Assembly (NCBI GenBank): GCA_037157565.1
Contig: JAZHRO010000026.1
Span: 36,764,501-36,828,500, forward strand
Length of the DNA: 64,000 nt
Direction: 5' to 3'
Origin: Thalassia testudinum
Taxonomy: Eukaryota > Streptophyta > Magnoliopsida > Alismatales > Hydrocharitaceae
The position numbers and the translations under genes were made by a program. The stretch's first letter is position 1. Each line of letters opens with the position of its first letter. Positions 34,003-43,162 of this stretch are shown piece after piece. Below the pieces are notes generated by a model that was not told the DNA's origin, did not search any database, and was given only the letters and a program-made list of their open reading frames with translations.

Positions 34003-35865
34003 CCGATGCTCGAATGGTAACTGTTATTGTATGCAAACTCTGCCAGGGGTAAATGCTCCTCCTAGGACCCTTTTCAGTCTAGTATACAGGCACGCAAAAG
34101 GTCCTCAACTGTCTGTATGGTGCGCTCTGACTGTCTGTCCGTATGAGGGTGGTAAGCGGTACTGAACCTCAAACGCATCCCCAAGGCATGTTGAAACTCA
34201 GCCCAGAACTGGAAAGTAAAACGAGTATCCCTGTTGGATACAATCCCACGTGGAACTCCGTGCAGGCACACCACATCTCGGATGTATTTCTCTGCTAACT
34301 ATGCTGGTCCAAAGGTGACTCGGATCGGCAGGAAATGCGTCGTCTTCGTCAACTTGTCTACTATCATCCAGACTACGTCGTGTCCCCACTGGGTAACTAG
34401 TAGACCTACCACCAAGTCCATGGTGATGCTCTCCTACTTCCATTCTGGCACAGAAAGTGGCTGCAATGGCCCTGCAGGCCTCTGGTGCTCGGCCTTCACC
34501 TGCTTGCATACCAAACACTGCTGCACAAACTCACCAACATCCTTCTTCATCCCTCTCCACCAAAAGTCCCATCGTAAATCATGGTACATCTTTGTGTTCC
34601 CGAGATGTATGGTGAACCTGAACCCGTGCGCCTCAGCCAGGAGCTCTCTCAACAACCCCTCATCCCTAGGAATGCATAAGTGTCCCTTCATGCGTCGTAT
34701 CTCGTCTGAGAAGGAAAAGTCTCCTGGGTCCCCTGTCAACACCTTGTCTCGCAGCGTTTGTAAGTACGGATCAACCATCTACCCTACGATGATGCGATCT
34801 ATCAGCTCAGGTCGTGTCTACCATGACACTGTCACTGTCCCACAATACCCCTGTGACTCCCGGGGTCGCCAACTGCCCAACTCCTCCATGAGTCTCCAAC
34901 TCTGTGCCTGTAAGCTGGCCAAGTGGGCGGGTGCCTTCCGGCTCAATGTGTCAGCCACCACATTAGCCTTCCCTGGGTGGCAGGAGATGTTGCAGTCGTA
35001 GTCCTTCAGGAGCTCTAACCAACGTCTCTGTCTCATGTTAAGCTCCTTCTAGTCAAACAAGTACCTAAGGCTCTTATGATCTATGAAGATCTCGAAAGTC
35101 TCACTATAAAGGTAGTGCCTCCATGTCTTCAGCGCGAAGACAACTGCTGCCAGCTCTAAATCATGGGTAGAGTAGCTATGCTCATGGGGCTTCAGTTGCA
35201 GCAAAGCGTAAGCAACAACGTGACCTCCCTGCATGAGCACACCCCCTGACCCCTGCAACGAGGCATCGGTGTAAACCACGAAACCGCCACTGCTGTCTAG
35301 AATGGTAAGCATAGGAGCTGAAGTTAGTCTCTCCTTCAACTCCTAAAAACACGCCTCACACTCATCTGTCCAGGCAAGGGGCACATCCTTCCGTGTCAGC
35401 TGGATCATAGGATGCACAATCTGAGGGAATCCTCTGATAAACCATCGGTAGTAACCTGCCAATCCCAAAAAGCTGCGTATCTCTATCACTGAGAGTGGCC
35501 TCTCCCACCTGAGTACAACCTCTACCTTGGCTGGACCCACAGCCAATCCATCTCCTGAAATCACGTGGCCCAAGAAAGTCACCTATTTCAACCAAAACTC
35601 ACACTTACTATACTTGGCATACAACCTGCATCGCCTCAAGGTATCCAGGATCATGCGCAAATGCTGTTCATGTTGCGCCTGATCCCGCGAGTAAATGAGT
35701 ACGTCGTTGATGAACACCACCACAAACTGGTCTAAATACGGCCTGAAAATACGGTTCATCAAGTCCATGAAGGCAGCGGGGGCATTGGTCATAGTGCCCG
35801 TACTGGGTACGGAAAGCTGTCTTGGAGACGTCAGTCTCCCTGATCCTCAACTGGTGGTAGCCCAA
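34003..35865 (-). pseudogene. reverse transcriptase / RNase H / integrase (Tekay, segment 2)
   Basis: The largest polyprotein piece of the minus-strand element. Going along the minus strand: reverse transcriptase from the Q/LRI block, with FIND in place of the usual FIDD (Asn codon at 35706-35708); the thumb and connection with [12 protein letters not shown]; RNase H with [10 protein letters not shown] and the [15 protein letters not shown] end; integrase HHCC zinc finger (HLGNTKMYH, QQCLVC); and the catalytic core with SNRDTRF where SDRDTRF is expected (Asn codon at 34233-34235), followed by QSERT. Two active-site acidic residues are therefore lost, besides in-frame stops (for example near 35345 and 35040) and frameshifts. 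It is bounded by the CCATG and CCCAA insertion sites. Confidence 0.92.
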
Positions 35866-36787
35866 TGATGAGAACCTCATCATGAGCCATAACTAGCTCA
35901 TTTTGACCCAATACAAAGGATAAAAGCTCCTACATAACTCAAGGAAAGCCTTAACTCAGAGAATTCTGAGTTTAAGGAGAAAACAAGTCATAAGGGGTAA
36001 AAATGCAATTTTACCAGTATAATCTGCATACAGGTAATTCAGGGTCCAAACACAGGTCAAACAAACCGAATAAGAAGGAAAGTGGGATGATCTGATAAGG
36101 GCTACAGCAATTCCAAGGAACTAAATGATAATCTGTAACCCTAAAGAAAACCCACTTCAATTCACGAGGTTCGAGGCAAAGTAAAAATAGAATAAACCCT
36201 CTAAAATTCATAGAAAAATAATCTCTAGGGTTTAGAACCTTCAATTTGGCCTTCAGAACCCATTTTGACCTACATTGAGAACCATACCCAATTAATAACT
36301 TAATTTGGGTTTTTGCGTAAATTGACCAGTCAAACAAGGTTTAATCTAGAAATAAAATTCACCATCAGATTCCTTAGGTCCTAATTAGTCATGTATAAAA
36401 ACTTGAGCCTAAGAAGAAACCTTCTTGACCAACTTTACACTTTGGTCCTCATATATTTACTTTTTGGCCCTCAACTTTTGAACCCTTGCATTTCTGCCCC
36501 TAACTCTCCTTCGTTCTTTGCATACAGGTCCCTCCTGCCAAAACCTGACCAGTACCATGCTCCGGCGACCTTGCGCGGAGCATGGCGCCGCGCAGGGTAA
36601 GGGGGGGGTCTGGCAAGACAACCGGGGGCGCCCTGCGTCGTCAGCCGTCGCAGGAACAACCCCCTTGGTCGCTACAACCCACCATACCGGCCGTGCGAAT
36701 GCACGGACGGTATGGGTTTCCATCTCCGGCATCCTCCGGCAAGGGAGACACGTCGTCTCCCTCCGCCTTCCTCTCTGATTCGGCCTC

Positions 36788-36795
36788 TATAAATA
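36788..36795 (+). promoter_or_regulatory. TATA box of LTR promoter
   Basis: CTCTATAAATACCCCC, the canonical plant pol II TATA context, is conserved at 44086-44093 and 29702-29709. It probably starts the genomic RNA about 30 bp downstream. Confidence 0.7.
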
Positions 36796-37693
36796 CCCCC
36801 GTCGCTCCGCCGTTCTGAGCAGCTCGGTCCTGACGGAGAAAGACCCCCACTTCCTCTCTTCCCACTCCGACAGGAAGCCCTCCAGCTCCGGCGGCCTCCC
36901 CTCTTCCTCCTCGTCGCTCTGCCGCACTACCAGCTGCAGGGTTGCCCTCCCTCGCTCTTCCCGCGCCACGCCGCACCCAGCTGGCACCTCTCCGGCCCTC
37001 TCCTCGCCGCCGCCCCTTCCCCCGGGCATCTTCTTCTCCGGCGACAGTCGATACGACTGTCGCCCGCTCCGGCCCCTCCTCGTCCTGCTAAGTAGGTAGA
37101 ACTCCTCCTCTTTCTCCCCTCTTCCTTTTCCTCATTTTAAATCTTTACTGTTACCCCGATCCGACCAATCGCCCTCACCTTCTCCATCTCCGACCCCTAC
37201 TCCGGCGACCCGCTCCCATCACTCCAGCAACCCACACGGCTCGCCGACCACCGCAGAACCTCCGCCTCCTCACCCTGATCAACCTCCTCCCTTCCACTTC
37301 CCCCAAATCACCATCTGCAACTCCACCGAACAAACCCATCTCCCGACCCACAGTCCGACCTAGGGCAGCTCTTAGGCTCCGCCCCGCCGCCTGCACACCC
37401 CCCGACCACCTTCGCCGTGCCACGGCGAAGGTCCTCCGCGTTTCTGATTGGGCCGAGAGGCCGTTTCTCTGTGGGTAGGTACCTGCGCTCGTCGCCACCA
37501 TTGTTGAAGCGAAGCAGCTTCGACCTGCTGTCCCAGGTGCGCCGCGCCCAGGTCACGCTCCCAGGCTGTGCGGGGGCATTTCGGCAAAGCGTTAGGCTGC
37601 AGTTGAGGCGAATCCCTCGCGCGAAGGCCTCGCGTAAAGCTGCGATTACCAGCTGCTTCCTCCGCGCAGGTGCGAAATTGGGGTGGGACATTT

Positions 37694-37769
37694 AGTCCCA
37701 CCTCGGAAGGCTCTGAAGGAGCGCAGCGGTATAAAGCGAAAAAGTGCTGGAGGCTTATTGCCTCAGCAC
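37694..37769 (+). promoter_or_regulatory. USE-like box, TATA-like box and hairpin in LTR
   Basis: AGTCCCACCTCG at 37694-37705, then 24 bp, then TATAAAG at 37730-37736, then the hairpin GTGCT/GAGGC...GCCTC/AGCAC at 37744-37769. It lies about 940 bp downstream of the LTR TATA box. The 3' LTR repeats it at 44992-45067. Confidence 0.5.
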
Positions 37770-38114
37770 ACGGGGTGAGGTCCCCTTCACCCGCCCGGTT
37801 ACCCGGTCTCGTCCGCGCTCACGCCCAGCGGACCTGGCCCGACCCGACTTAGACTGACCTGCACTCCTCGCCCACCACGCACGCCGGTGGGCCTGGACCC
37901 GGGCGCGACCCGTACCCGGCAACCCGGCAGCTCTGGGAGAGCTTTCCTAAGAGTGGCTTCTATGAGAGAGAGACGCGGGGGAGGGTAGAGTTAGGTTTTG
38001 CCCCTCTGATCAAGCTGTGTAAGTGTGCAGGCACAGGTGAAGAAGAACCGTGGAAGAAGACGAAGGCTGAAGGAAGGAGGAGCACCGAGCGGCACTGTAG
38101 CAGCGGCGGTTTAA

Positions 38115-38140
38115 GTCGTCTGATTGGAAAATCAGACGAC
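38115..38140 (+). repeat. 11-bp hairpin containing AGACGAC
   Basis: GTCGTCTGATT, loop GGAA, AATCAGACGAC. Family-conserved. Confidence 0.8.
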
Positions 38141-38629
38141 GTCCTGAAGGCAAAGAAGGAGAAGGAAGGCGAGGCAGAGGAGGAACACAGAGAGGCCAAG
38201 TGAAGACTCTGCAGAAGAAGAAGAGCACGAGAAGAAGATCTGAAGAAAGGAAAAGAAGAAAGAAAGAAGAAGAAGAAGAACAGGACCGCTCTGCAGAAGA
38301 AAAAGGAAGAGACGAGCAGAAACAGCTGAAAGAAGAAGAAGAACATCACCACTGCAGATAAAGAAGAAGAACAAAGGAAGAGAGCAGAAGATCTGAGAAG
38401 GAAGAAGAGGAGAAGCAAAGAGAAAAGAAGAAAAGCCAACAAATTCTCTCTCTCTCTTTCTTTATTTTTGTAAAAGAAACTTGTACCCCTAGAATACAAC
38501 TTGCTCCCTGTGTTCGACCTCGGGAACTCTTTATTTCCGAGTAACAAATTGTATTAAACTGGTAATCACCTCTCTATACTATACTACGACGAAATAATAA
38601 AACTATAGAGGAAGGTCGCCACCAGTTTT

Positions 38630-38646
38630 TGGCGCCGTTGCCGGGG
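38630..38646 (+). other. Primer binding site, Athila/Tat type
   Basis: TGGCGCCGTTGCCGGGG begins six bases after the 5' LTR end. This sequence is the usual primer site of Athila and Tat lineage elements and of many non-autonomous derivatives. Confidence 0.85.
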
Positions 38647-39743
38647 AGCAACGGCTATTCTAGAGGTAAACATTCCTGTTTCTTTTTAGTTTCTGATAAT
38701 CTCCTCTCTTTTGTGCAGCTACAGGAAATCAAGAAGACAAGCAACCGCACGACAACCACTCCGAGGACAGGTAATTTTTTTTTTTTTCCTCTCGCTATTA
38801 ACCCCTAAACTCTAAAGAGGAAGAAAAGAAAAAAATAAGCAATATAGGGCTAACCTGTCTTCCATACTTAGTAACCATAAAAAGTTGCATGTTTTCAACC
38901 CATTATTCCTGCACACTATTAAGGGTATTTAAGGGCTAACACATTCTTGCTTGAGCCCTAATTACCCAACAAAGAACTAACTGGACCAAGTAGAGCCAAC
39001 CTAAGATTCAACATTAGGGTTTTAGAGACACACTACTTAAATCAAGAATGGAGAAAATCCAAAAGAAGTGTGCCTAAACCATTGATTGAACATACTTATT
39101 CAGAGAAACCCTAAACAATTGGCTCTCTAAACACTTGAACCCAAAAAGAAAGGACCCAAAAGCTCTCAAAGGAACAAGAGGTAAAGTTGACTCCTTGGGT
39201 CAACCAACCTTAAAATTAGGTCACTTTCTCACTCAAAATACCTAAGAGATCAAGTGTAACTTTAAGCACCCTGATCTTAAGCTAAAATTGGTAGACTTAA
39301 GAGGTCAAGATCCCCATCCTGGTCTACCTGGAATCTCAGTGACAAGAGAGGTCGGGTGGGGGAAACCCTGTAACCCGTGGGGACGCTCTACCGTGTAGGG
39401 GTCTTCGCGGGACTCTCCCTCTCTGGCTGCCCAGGTAATTCTCAGGTGGACGATCTTTCTGATCAAGGGGTCCATCTGCCCCGAACCTCTATAGTCACCC
39501 AACATTTTTTGGGTGTCTTGATTGGGTCCAGCACCTGCTTATCTCATCCAGTCCTTCAGTATTTTGCAGGAGGTCCTTGAAACCTCCTATAGAAATTCAC
39601 TCTCTCCGAGGCTAAGCCTCGGCTCCCTTGTTTTTGCAGAAATCATTCACATAGCCCCTCTTTCCTCTGATTCTGAACAAAGTCCCCTTCTTCCATTAAT
39701 TCAAACTTCTGATTCTATCTTGATTCCACCACCTGATTCGAAG
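38647..39743 (+). other. Leader with probable intron (38771-39639)
   Basis: After the primer site comes a short leader ending GAGGACAG/GTAATTTTTT at 38771, a good splice donor. A strong acceptor CTTGTTTTTGCAG/A ends at 39639, preceded by the hairpin CCGAGGC TAA GCCTCGG (39606-39622). No ATG occurs between the acceptor and 39744, so the spliced RNA would present the long ORF as its first downstream start. Athila elements express a downstream ORF from a spliced RNA, which fits. Splicing is predicted only from sequence. Confidence 0.5.
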
Positions 39744-41615
39744 ATGCAGCCTAATTACCTAGCAAGACTACCATATAAAAAATCTGAATATCTGAGATCC
39801 ATGAAAGATAAGATGATTGAGGATGCCCTTGAATTCTATGAAATCAAATATAAACCCTCAACACCAATAGAAAACATTCAGGTTGATGTCCCAACAACCA
39901 CAGCTTTCATCATAAACTGTGCCCAGATTCTATTGACAGAAGTTACAAAAGGATCAACCCGAGATATGCTCATGACAGGATACATTGAGATGGAAAAATT
40001 ACACCAATCTGAATACCTTCAATGCTTGACAAATCCTGTACTTTGGGAACAATACCAAGATGCCCTTATGAAACAGATAGAAATGATGAAATCAGTAGAA
40101 CAAATTATCAACCAGAAATACCCGTATATACCAGAAATAGAGGATGAACCATCTTGGAACAATATTAAGGAACAATCCAGTTCCCCAGATCTCGGGACTG
40201 GGGCACAAAGTGGTTGTGAAATCCCAACCCAGATAGAAGACAATGTTGAATTAGGTTGGGATATTGCAGGAGAACACAATGATGAGCCAAACTTAGACCA
40301 TGAATTGCCAAGCCTAGAATTTCAAAACTCCTGCAATAATGAGATCAGAACTGAACCTTCTGAGGGTATAAATTCCGCCCCTTATTTTGATAAGGTGGCC
40401 CTCGAAGGTTATTCGGACTTAGGTTCTAATAATTCTACCCACATCCTAAGCCTAGAACCTAGATCTGAAACTTATTGGGAAGATTATGAGGCCCCTTATG
40501 AGAAAGATCAAATTTTTACAGAATATGATTCCGGGCCTCTATTTGATGAATATCCCTCTCCAACATCTTCAGAAAATCTGATCGATTTTCCAGAGAACAT
40601 GCCAATTTATGATACAGAGACTGAGGAGTTGGACGAGTTGGATTTTAATTGGGTCTATCCTACCAGCTTGGAGCTTGAGCCTAGACAGAATACCTTTTCG
40701 AGCCCAGAATTGACATATAGGCTAGACCCCAATCAGGCTGCTGATTCCACATCTGATGATTTTTGCTGTGGTGGAATTCATGATCATGAATCTCATTTTC
40801 GCCAACTCTCCGACAATTTCAAATCTGACTATAATTGCGGAGAGATTCCCCTTCCTGAACACGCCAGGCCTATCTACGACCTCAGTTCTCATGACTCTAA
40901 CTCCAACTCTGAGGTCCTGATTCCCGAGATCACTGATAACACAGAATCATTCCTTTTCGATCCTCAGGAACCAAAAACAGAAAATGCCAAGAGTGATTGC
41001 AACCAAGAATCCAAATTTTTTCTCGAATCCGATTCCTTTCATCCTACAAACACTCTTCCGGCATTTGATAGTTACCCAGAGGACTCTCTACAGAAAATCA
41101 CCTATCATCTGTTTCTAGAAGAGCCCTCGTACACAATGGCCGCCTCATCCGCACACACAGAACGGATCAAAACCTCTTCCAAACCCCGACCCGCAACTGG
41201 ACTCAATTTCTATTCAGATTCACCTCTCACCGAGCCGATTGCATTTCCAACTCAGGTTCTGAACACTGATCAGACTACATACCACGCCCCATCATTCTCT
41301 GATCACCCCTATAGGGTTTCCGCGTCATTCATTGATTATTCTACGGATCCCTACTCTGACCAGGCTGATTCGACTCAGCCAAACCCTGCGTTTACACTTC
41401 CACATCCATCTGAGCTTCATAGTTTATGGTGGGCTCCACACCTTTTTATCCACATCTATCAACCCACCAGATTGATTGGGTTTGGGCTGCATCATCAGCC
41501 TGTTGATCTGAACAAGCACCTGGTTGGACCAACCAGGCTCTTAATCAAGGTGCTTGTCTTACAAAACTCTGTTGATTTGACCATCCCCTCTCCATCGCAT
41601 TTCCCGCTTGGCTGA
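39744..41615 (+). CDS. Uncharacterised ORF of Athila-like element (623 aa)
   Basis: I do not recognise the family. The frame is open from 39522, but I place the start at 39744, the first ATG after the predicted splice acceptor, giving MQPNYLARLPYKKSEYL. Residues 1-150 are mixed-charge and probably helical (KDKMIEDALEFYEIKYK, then LWEQYQDALMKQIEMMKSVE). Residues 150-540 are acidic, rich in Ser, Pro, Asp, Glu and Asn, and probably disordered. The C-terminal 60 are more hydrophobic (SLWWAPHLFIHIYQPTRLIG). No CCHC box, DSG protease site, FIDD, DDE or clear transmembrane or signal segment is visible. It is the only large frame in the interior and is intact in a young element. It could be a diverged gag-like protein or the extra ORF known from Tat/Athila relatives; neither can be shown here. 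A captured host gene is also possible. Confidence 0.7.
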   Translation: MQPNYLARLPYKKSEYLRSMKDKMIEDALEFYEIKYKPSTPIENIQVDVPTTTAFIINCAQILLTEVTKGSTRDMLMTGYIEMEKLHQSEYLQCLTNPVLWEQYQDALMKQIEMMKSVEQIINQKYPYIPEIEDEPSWNNIKEQSSSPDLGTGAQSGCEIPTQIEDNVELGWDIAGEHNDEPNLDHELPSLEFQNSCNNEIRTEPSEGINSAPYFDKVALEGYSDLGSNNSTHILSLEPRSETYWEDYEAPYEKDQIFTEYDSGPLFDEYPSPTSSENLIDFPENMPIYDTETEELDELDFNWVYPTSLELEPRQNTFSSPELTYRLDPNQAADSTSDDFCCGGIHDHESHFRQLSDNFKSDYNCGEIPLPEHARPIYDLSSHDSNSNSEVLIPEITDNTESFLFDPQEPKTENAKSDCNQESKFFLESDSFHPTNTLPAFDSYPEDSLQKITYHLFLEEPSYTMAASSAHTERIKTSSKPRPATGLNFYSDSPLTEPIAFPTQVLNTDQTTYHAPSFSDHPYRVSASFIDYSTDPYSDQADSTQPNPAFTLPHPSELHSLWWAPHLFIHIYQPTRLIGFGLHHQPVDLNKHLVGPTRLLIKVLVLQNSVDLTIPSPSHFPLG

Positions 41616-41868
41616 AGGCATCAAATTTAGCGCTCAACGGGAGGCAGCCCGTCATTCTCTTTGAAAACCTGAAACTTGTTCTGACACCTTTTTGCACTTG
41701 AAGTTCACACTTTAGGACAGCCGACTCCACCTCAGGTGCTTGCATCTGAGATTAGAAATCGTCCGCAACAGTCACCCCGACCCATTCACTCATCAAAACA
41801 TCTGTCCTAATGTATGAACTAAGTTGAATAAAAACCCCTAGGTTACAATGAGGACATTGCAAATCTTA

Positions 41869-41885
41869 GGCATGAGGGGGTATGA
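41869..41885 (+). other. Internal polypurine-like tract
   Basis: GGCATGAGGGGGTATGA closely matches GGCATGGGGGTATGATG before the 3' LTR, 1.28 kb downstream. It might act as a second plus-strand primer site or be a duplicated end. Confidence 0.4.
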
Positions 41886-42571
41886 AAGTGCAAAACTTGT
41901 ACGAAAAGGTTTCAAACAAAAAATTCACATATGCCAAAAACACCATAAAAATTAAAAAAATTTTTGAAAAAGAATAAGAGGAAAAGAGGAGAAGGAAATT
42001 TTGTGAAGGAGAAGGAGAAAAGAAACAAAATGAAAAAGGAGCGCAAAATTATGAGAAAAAAGTGATAGTCATTAGTAAGAAACTAAGGAATTAACCTAAG
42101 TTCTAGACCTCATTCAAGAAAATAACTGAAAAGTGCATAATGAGATTAGTAAGAACGCAAACCTTAGGCATTCTTGAATAGACTCTTAGTACCCAGTAAG
42201 ATCTAGACATTCCTCAAGAGGTTGAGGAAAATGAAAAGCTGAAGTATTAGGTCTAAGGCTTAGGGAGTATTTGGCCTCATTAACTAATTTTTGGTTTACG
42301 GGACTCAGTAACCTAAGCACCCTAACCTCACACACAGCCTGGTTCAGTAAGCGTAAAAATCAAAATCACGCAGAAGCGTCGCAAAATTCTGAAAAGAACA
42401 CCTAGAATAGGAGCGGCCGATCAACACAAGTTGATTTAGACGAGTTCCCAGCGCGGAGAGGCGGGAAATCCCCTCGAAGATGCGTAACAAAATATCATCT
42501 CCTCGGTGCTTGTCTCTTAGGATATTCACATATCCTACTGGAGGCATGTAAGCACTCTGCTGGTTCAGATT

Positions 42572-42725
42572 CCATGGATGGCATTATCTCGAAGTGTCAA
42601 TTGCCAGGGTCTGGATTCGGCCACGGAACACCATGGATGGGATTATCTCGAAATCTCAATAGCCAGGGTTCCGGGGGTTGCCATGGGCGGTGCTATCTCG
42701 AAGCATCGATCGCCAGGAACCCTTG
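42572..42725 (+). repeat. Three tandem CCATGG units
   Basis: Units start at 42572, 42631 and 42681 (spacing 59 and 50 bp). Each contains CCATGG, then an ATTATCTCGAA or CTATCTCGAA block, then a GCCAGG block. Confidence 0.85.
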
Positions 42726-43150
42726 AGGATTGATGATGGGAGCAAGGAATCTGATACAGACCGTGTTGAAAAGCCAATCCTAGGCTAGAACTAAAAAGAA
42801 AAAGAGAGAGAAAACTCTCCAAACAGAAAAACTTTCTATCTCTCTCTTATAAAACGCACTGCGAACTAAGCCAGGGCTAAAATCATTTCAAGCACGGGTG
42901 CTTTAACCACAAAGTCCAATAAACCTTAGGTTAGTTCTTGTGGGCCTTAAAAACCTTTGCTAAAGACTGAGGCTAAGGCTAGACAGATTTGGATCTTGAT
43001 TGGTACTAGAGTACCTTTTAGGCCTATGGTCAGCATTCTAACCTAATCTAAGCTCAAATGAAAAAGCACTTATCTGAAGCTATTAAGAACTTCATGGTCT
43101 AGAACAAGGGTTGAAACCTTAAGTTTTTGCTAAGGGACTAGCAAAAGCTA

Positions 43151-43162
43151 GGCATGGGGGTA
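43151..43162 (+). other. Polypurine tract of Athila-like element
   Basis: GGCATGGGGGTA directly abuts the 3' LTR start TGATGAG at 43163. Confidence 0.75.

Larger units (their letters stand above)
35866..38624 (+). repeat. 5' LTR of Athila-like element
   Basis: Starts TGATGAGAACC, ends TCGCCACCA. Contains the TATA box TATAAATA (36788-36795), a CG-rich middle, the USE-like module, the AGACGAC hairpin and a GAAGAA-rich tract (38150-38430). The end is fixed by comparison with the 3' LTR and by the target duplication there. Confidence 0.92.
41616..43162 (+). other. Non-coding 3' interior of Athila-like element
   Basis: Contains a polypurine-like GGCATGAGGGGGTATGA at 41869-41885, a near copy of the true polypurine tract at 43151-43165, and three tandem CCATGG units (42572-42725). 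No supported ORF. Confidence 0.7.

Noticed and set aside
34234..35001. 255-codon plus-strand frame across the minus-strand pol
   Set aside because: It is antisense to clearly recognisable reverse transcriptase, RNase H and integrase text.
42572..42725. CRISPR-like spacing of three repeats
   Set aside because: Only three diverged units with related spacers, in a plant retrotransposon; not a CRISPR array.
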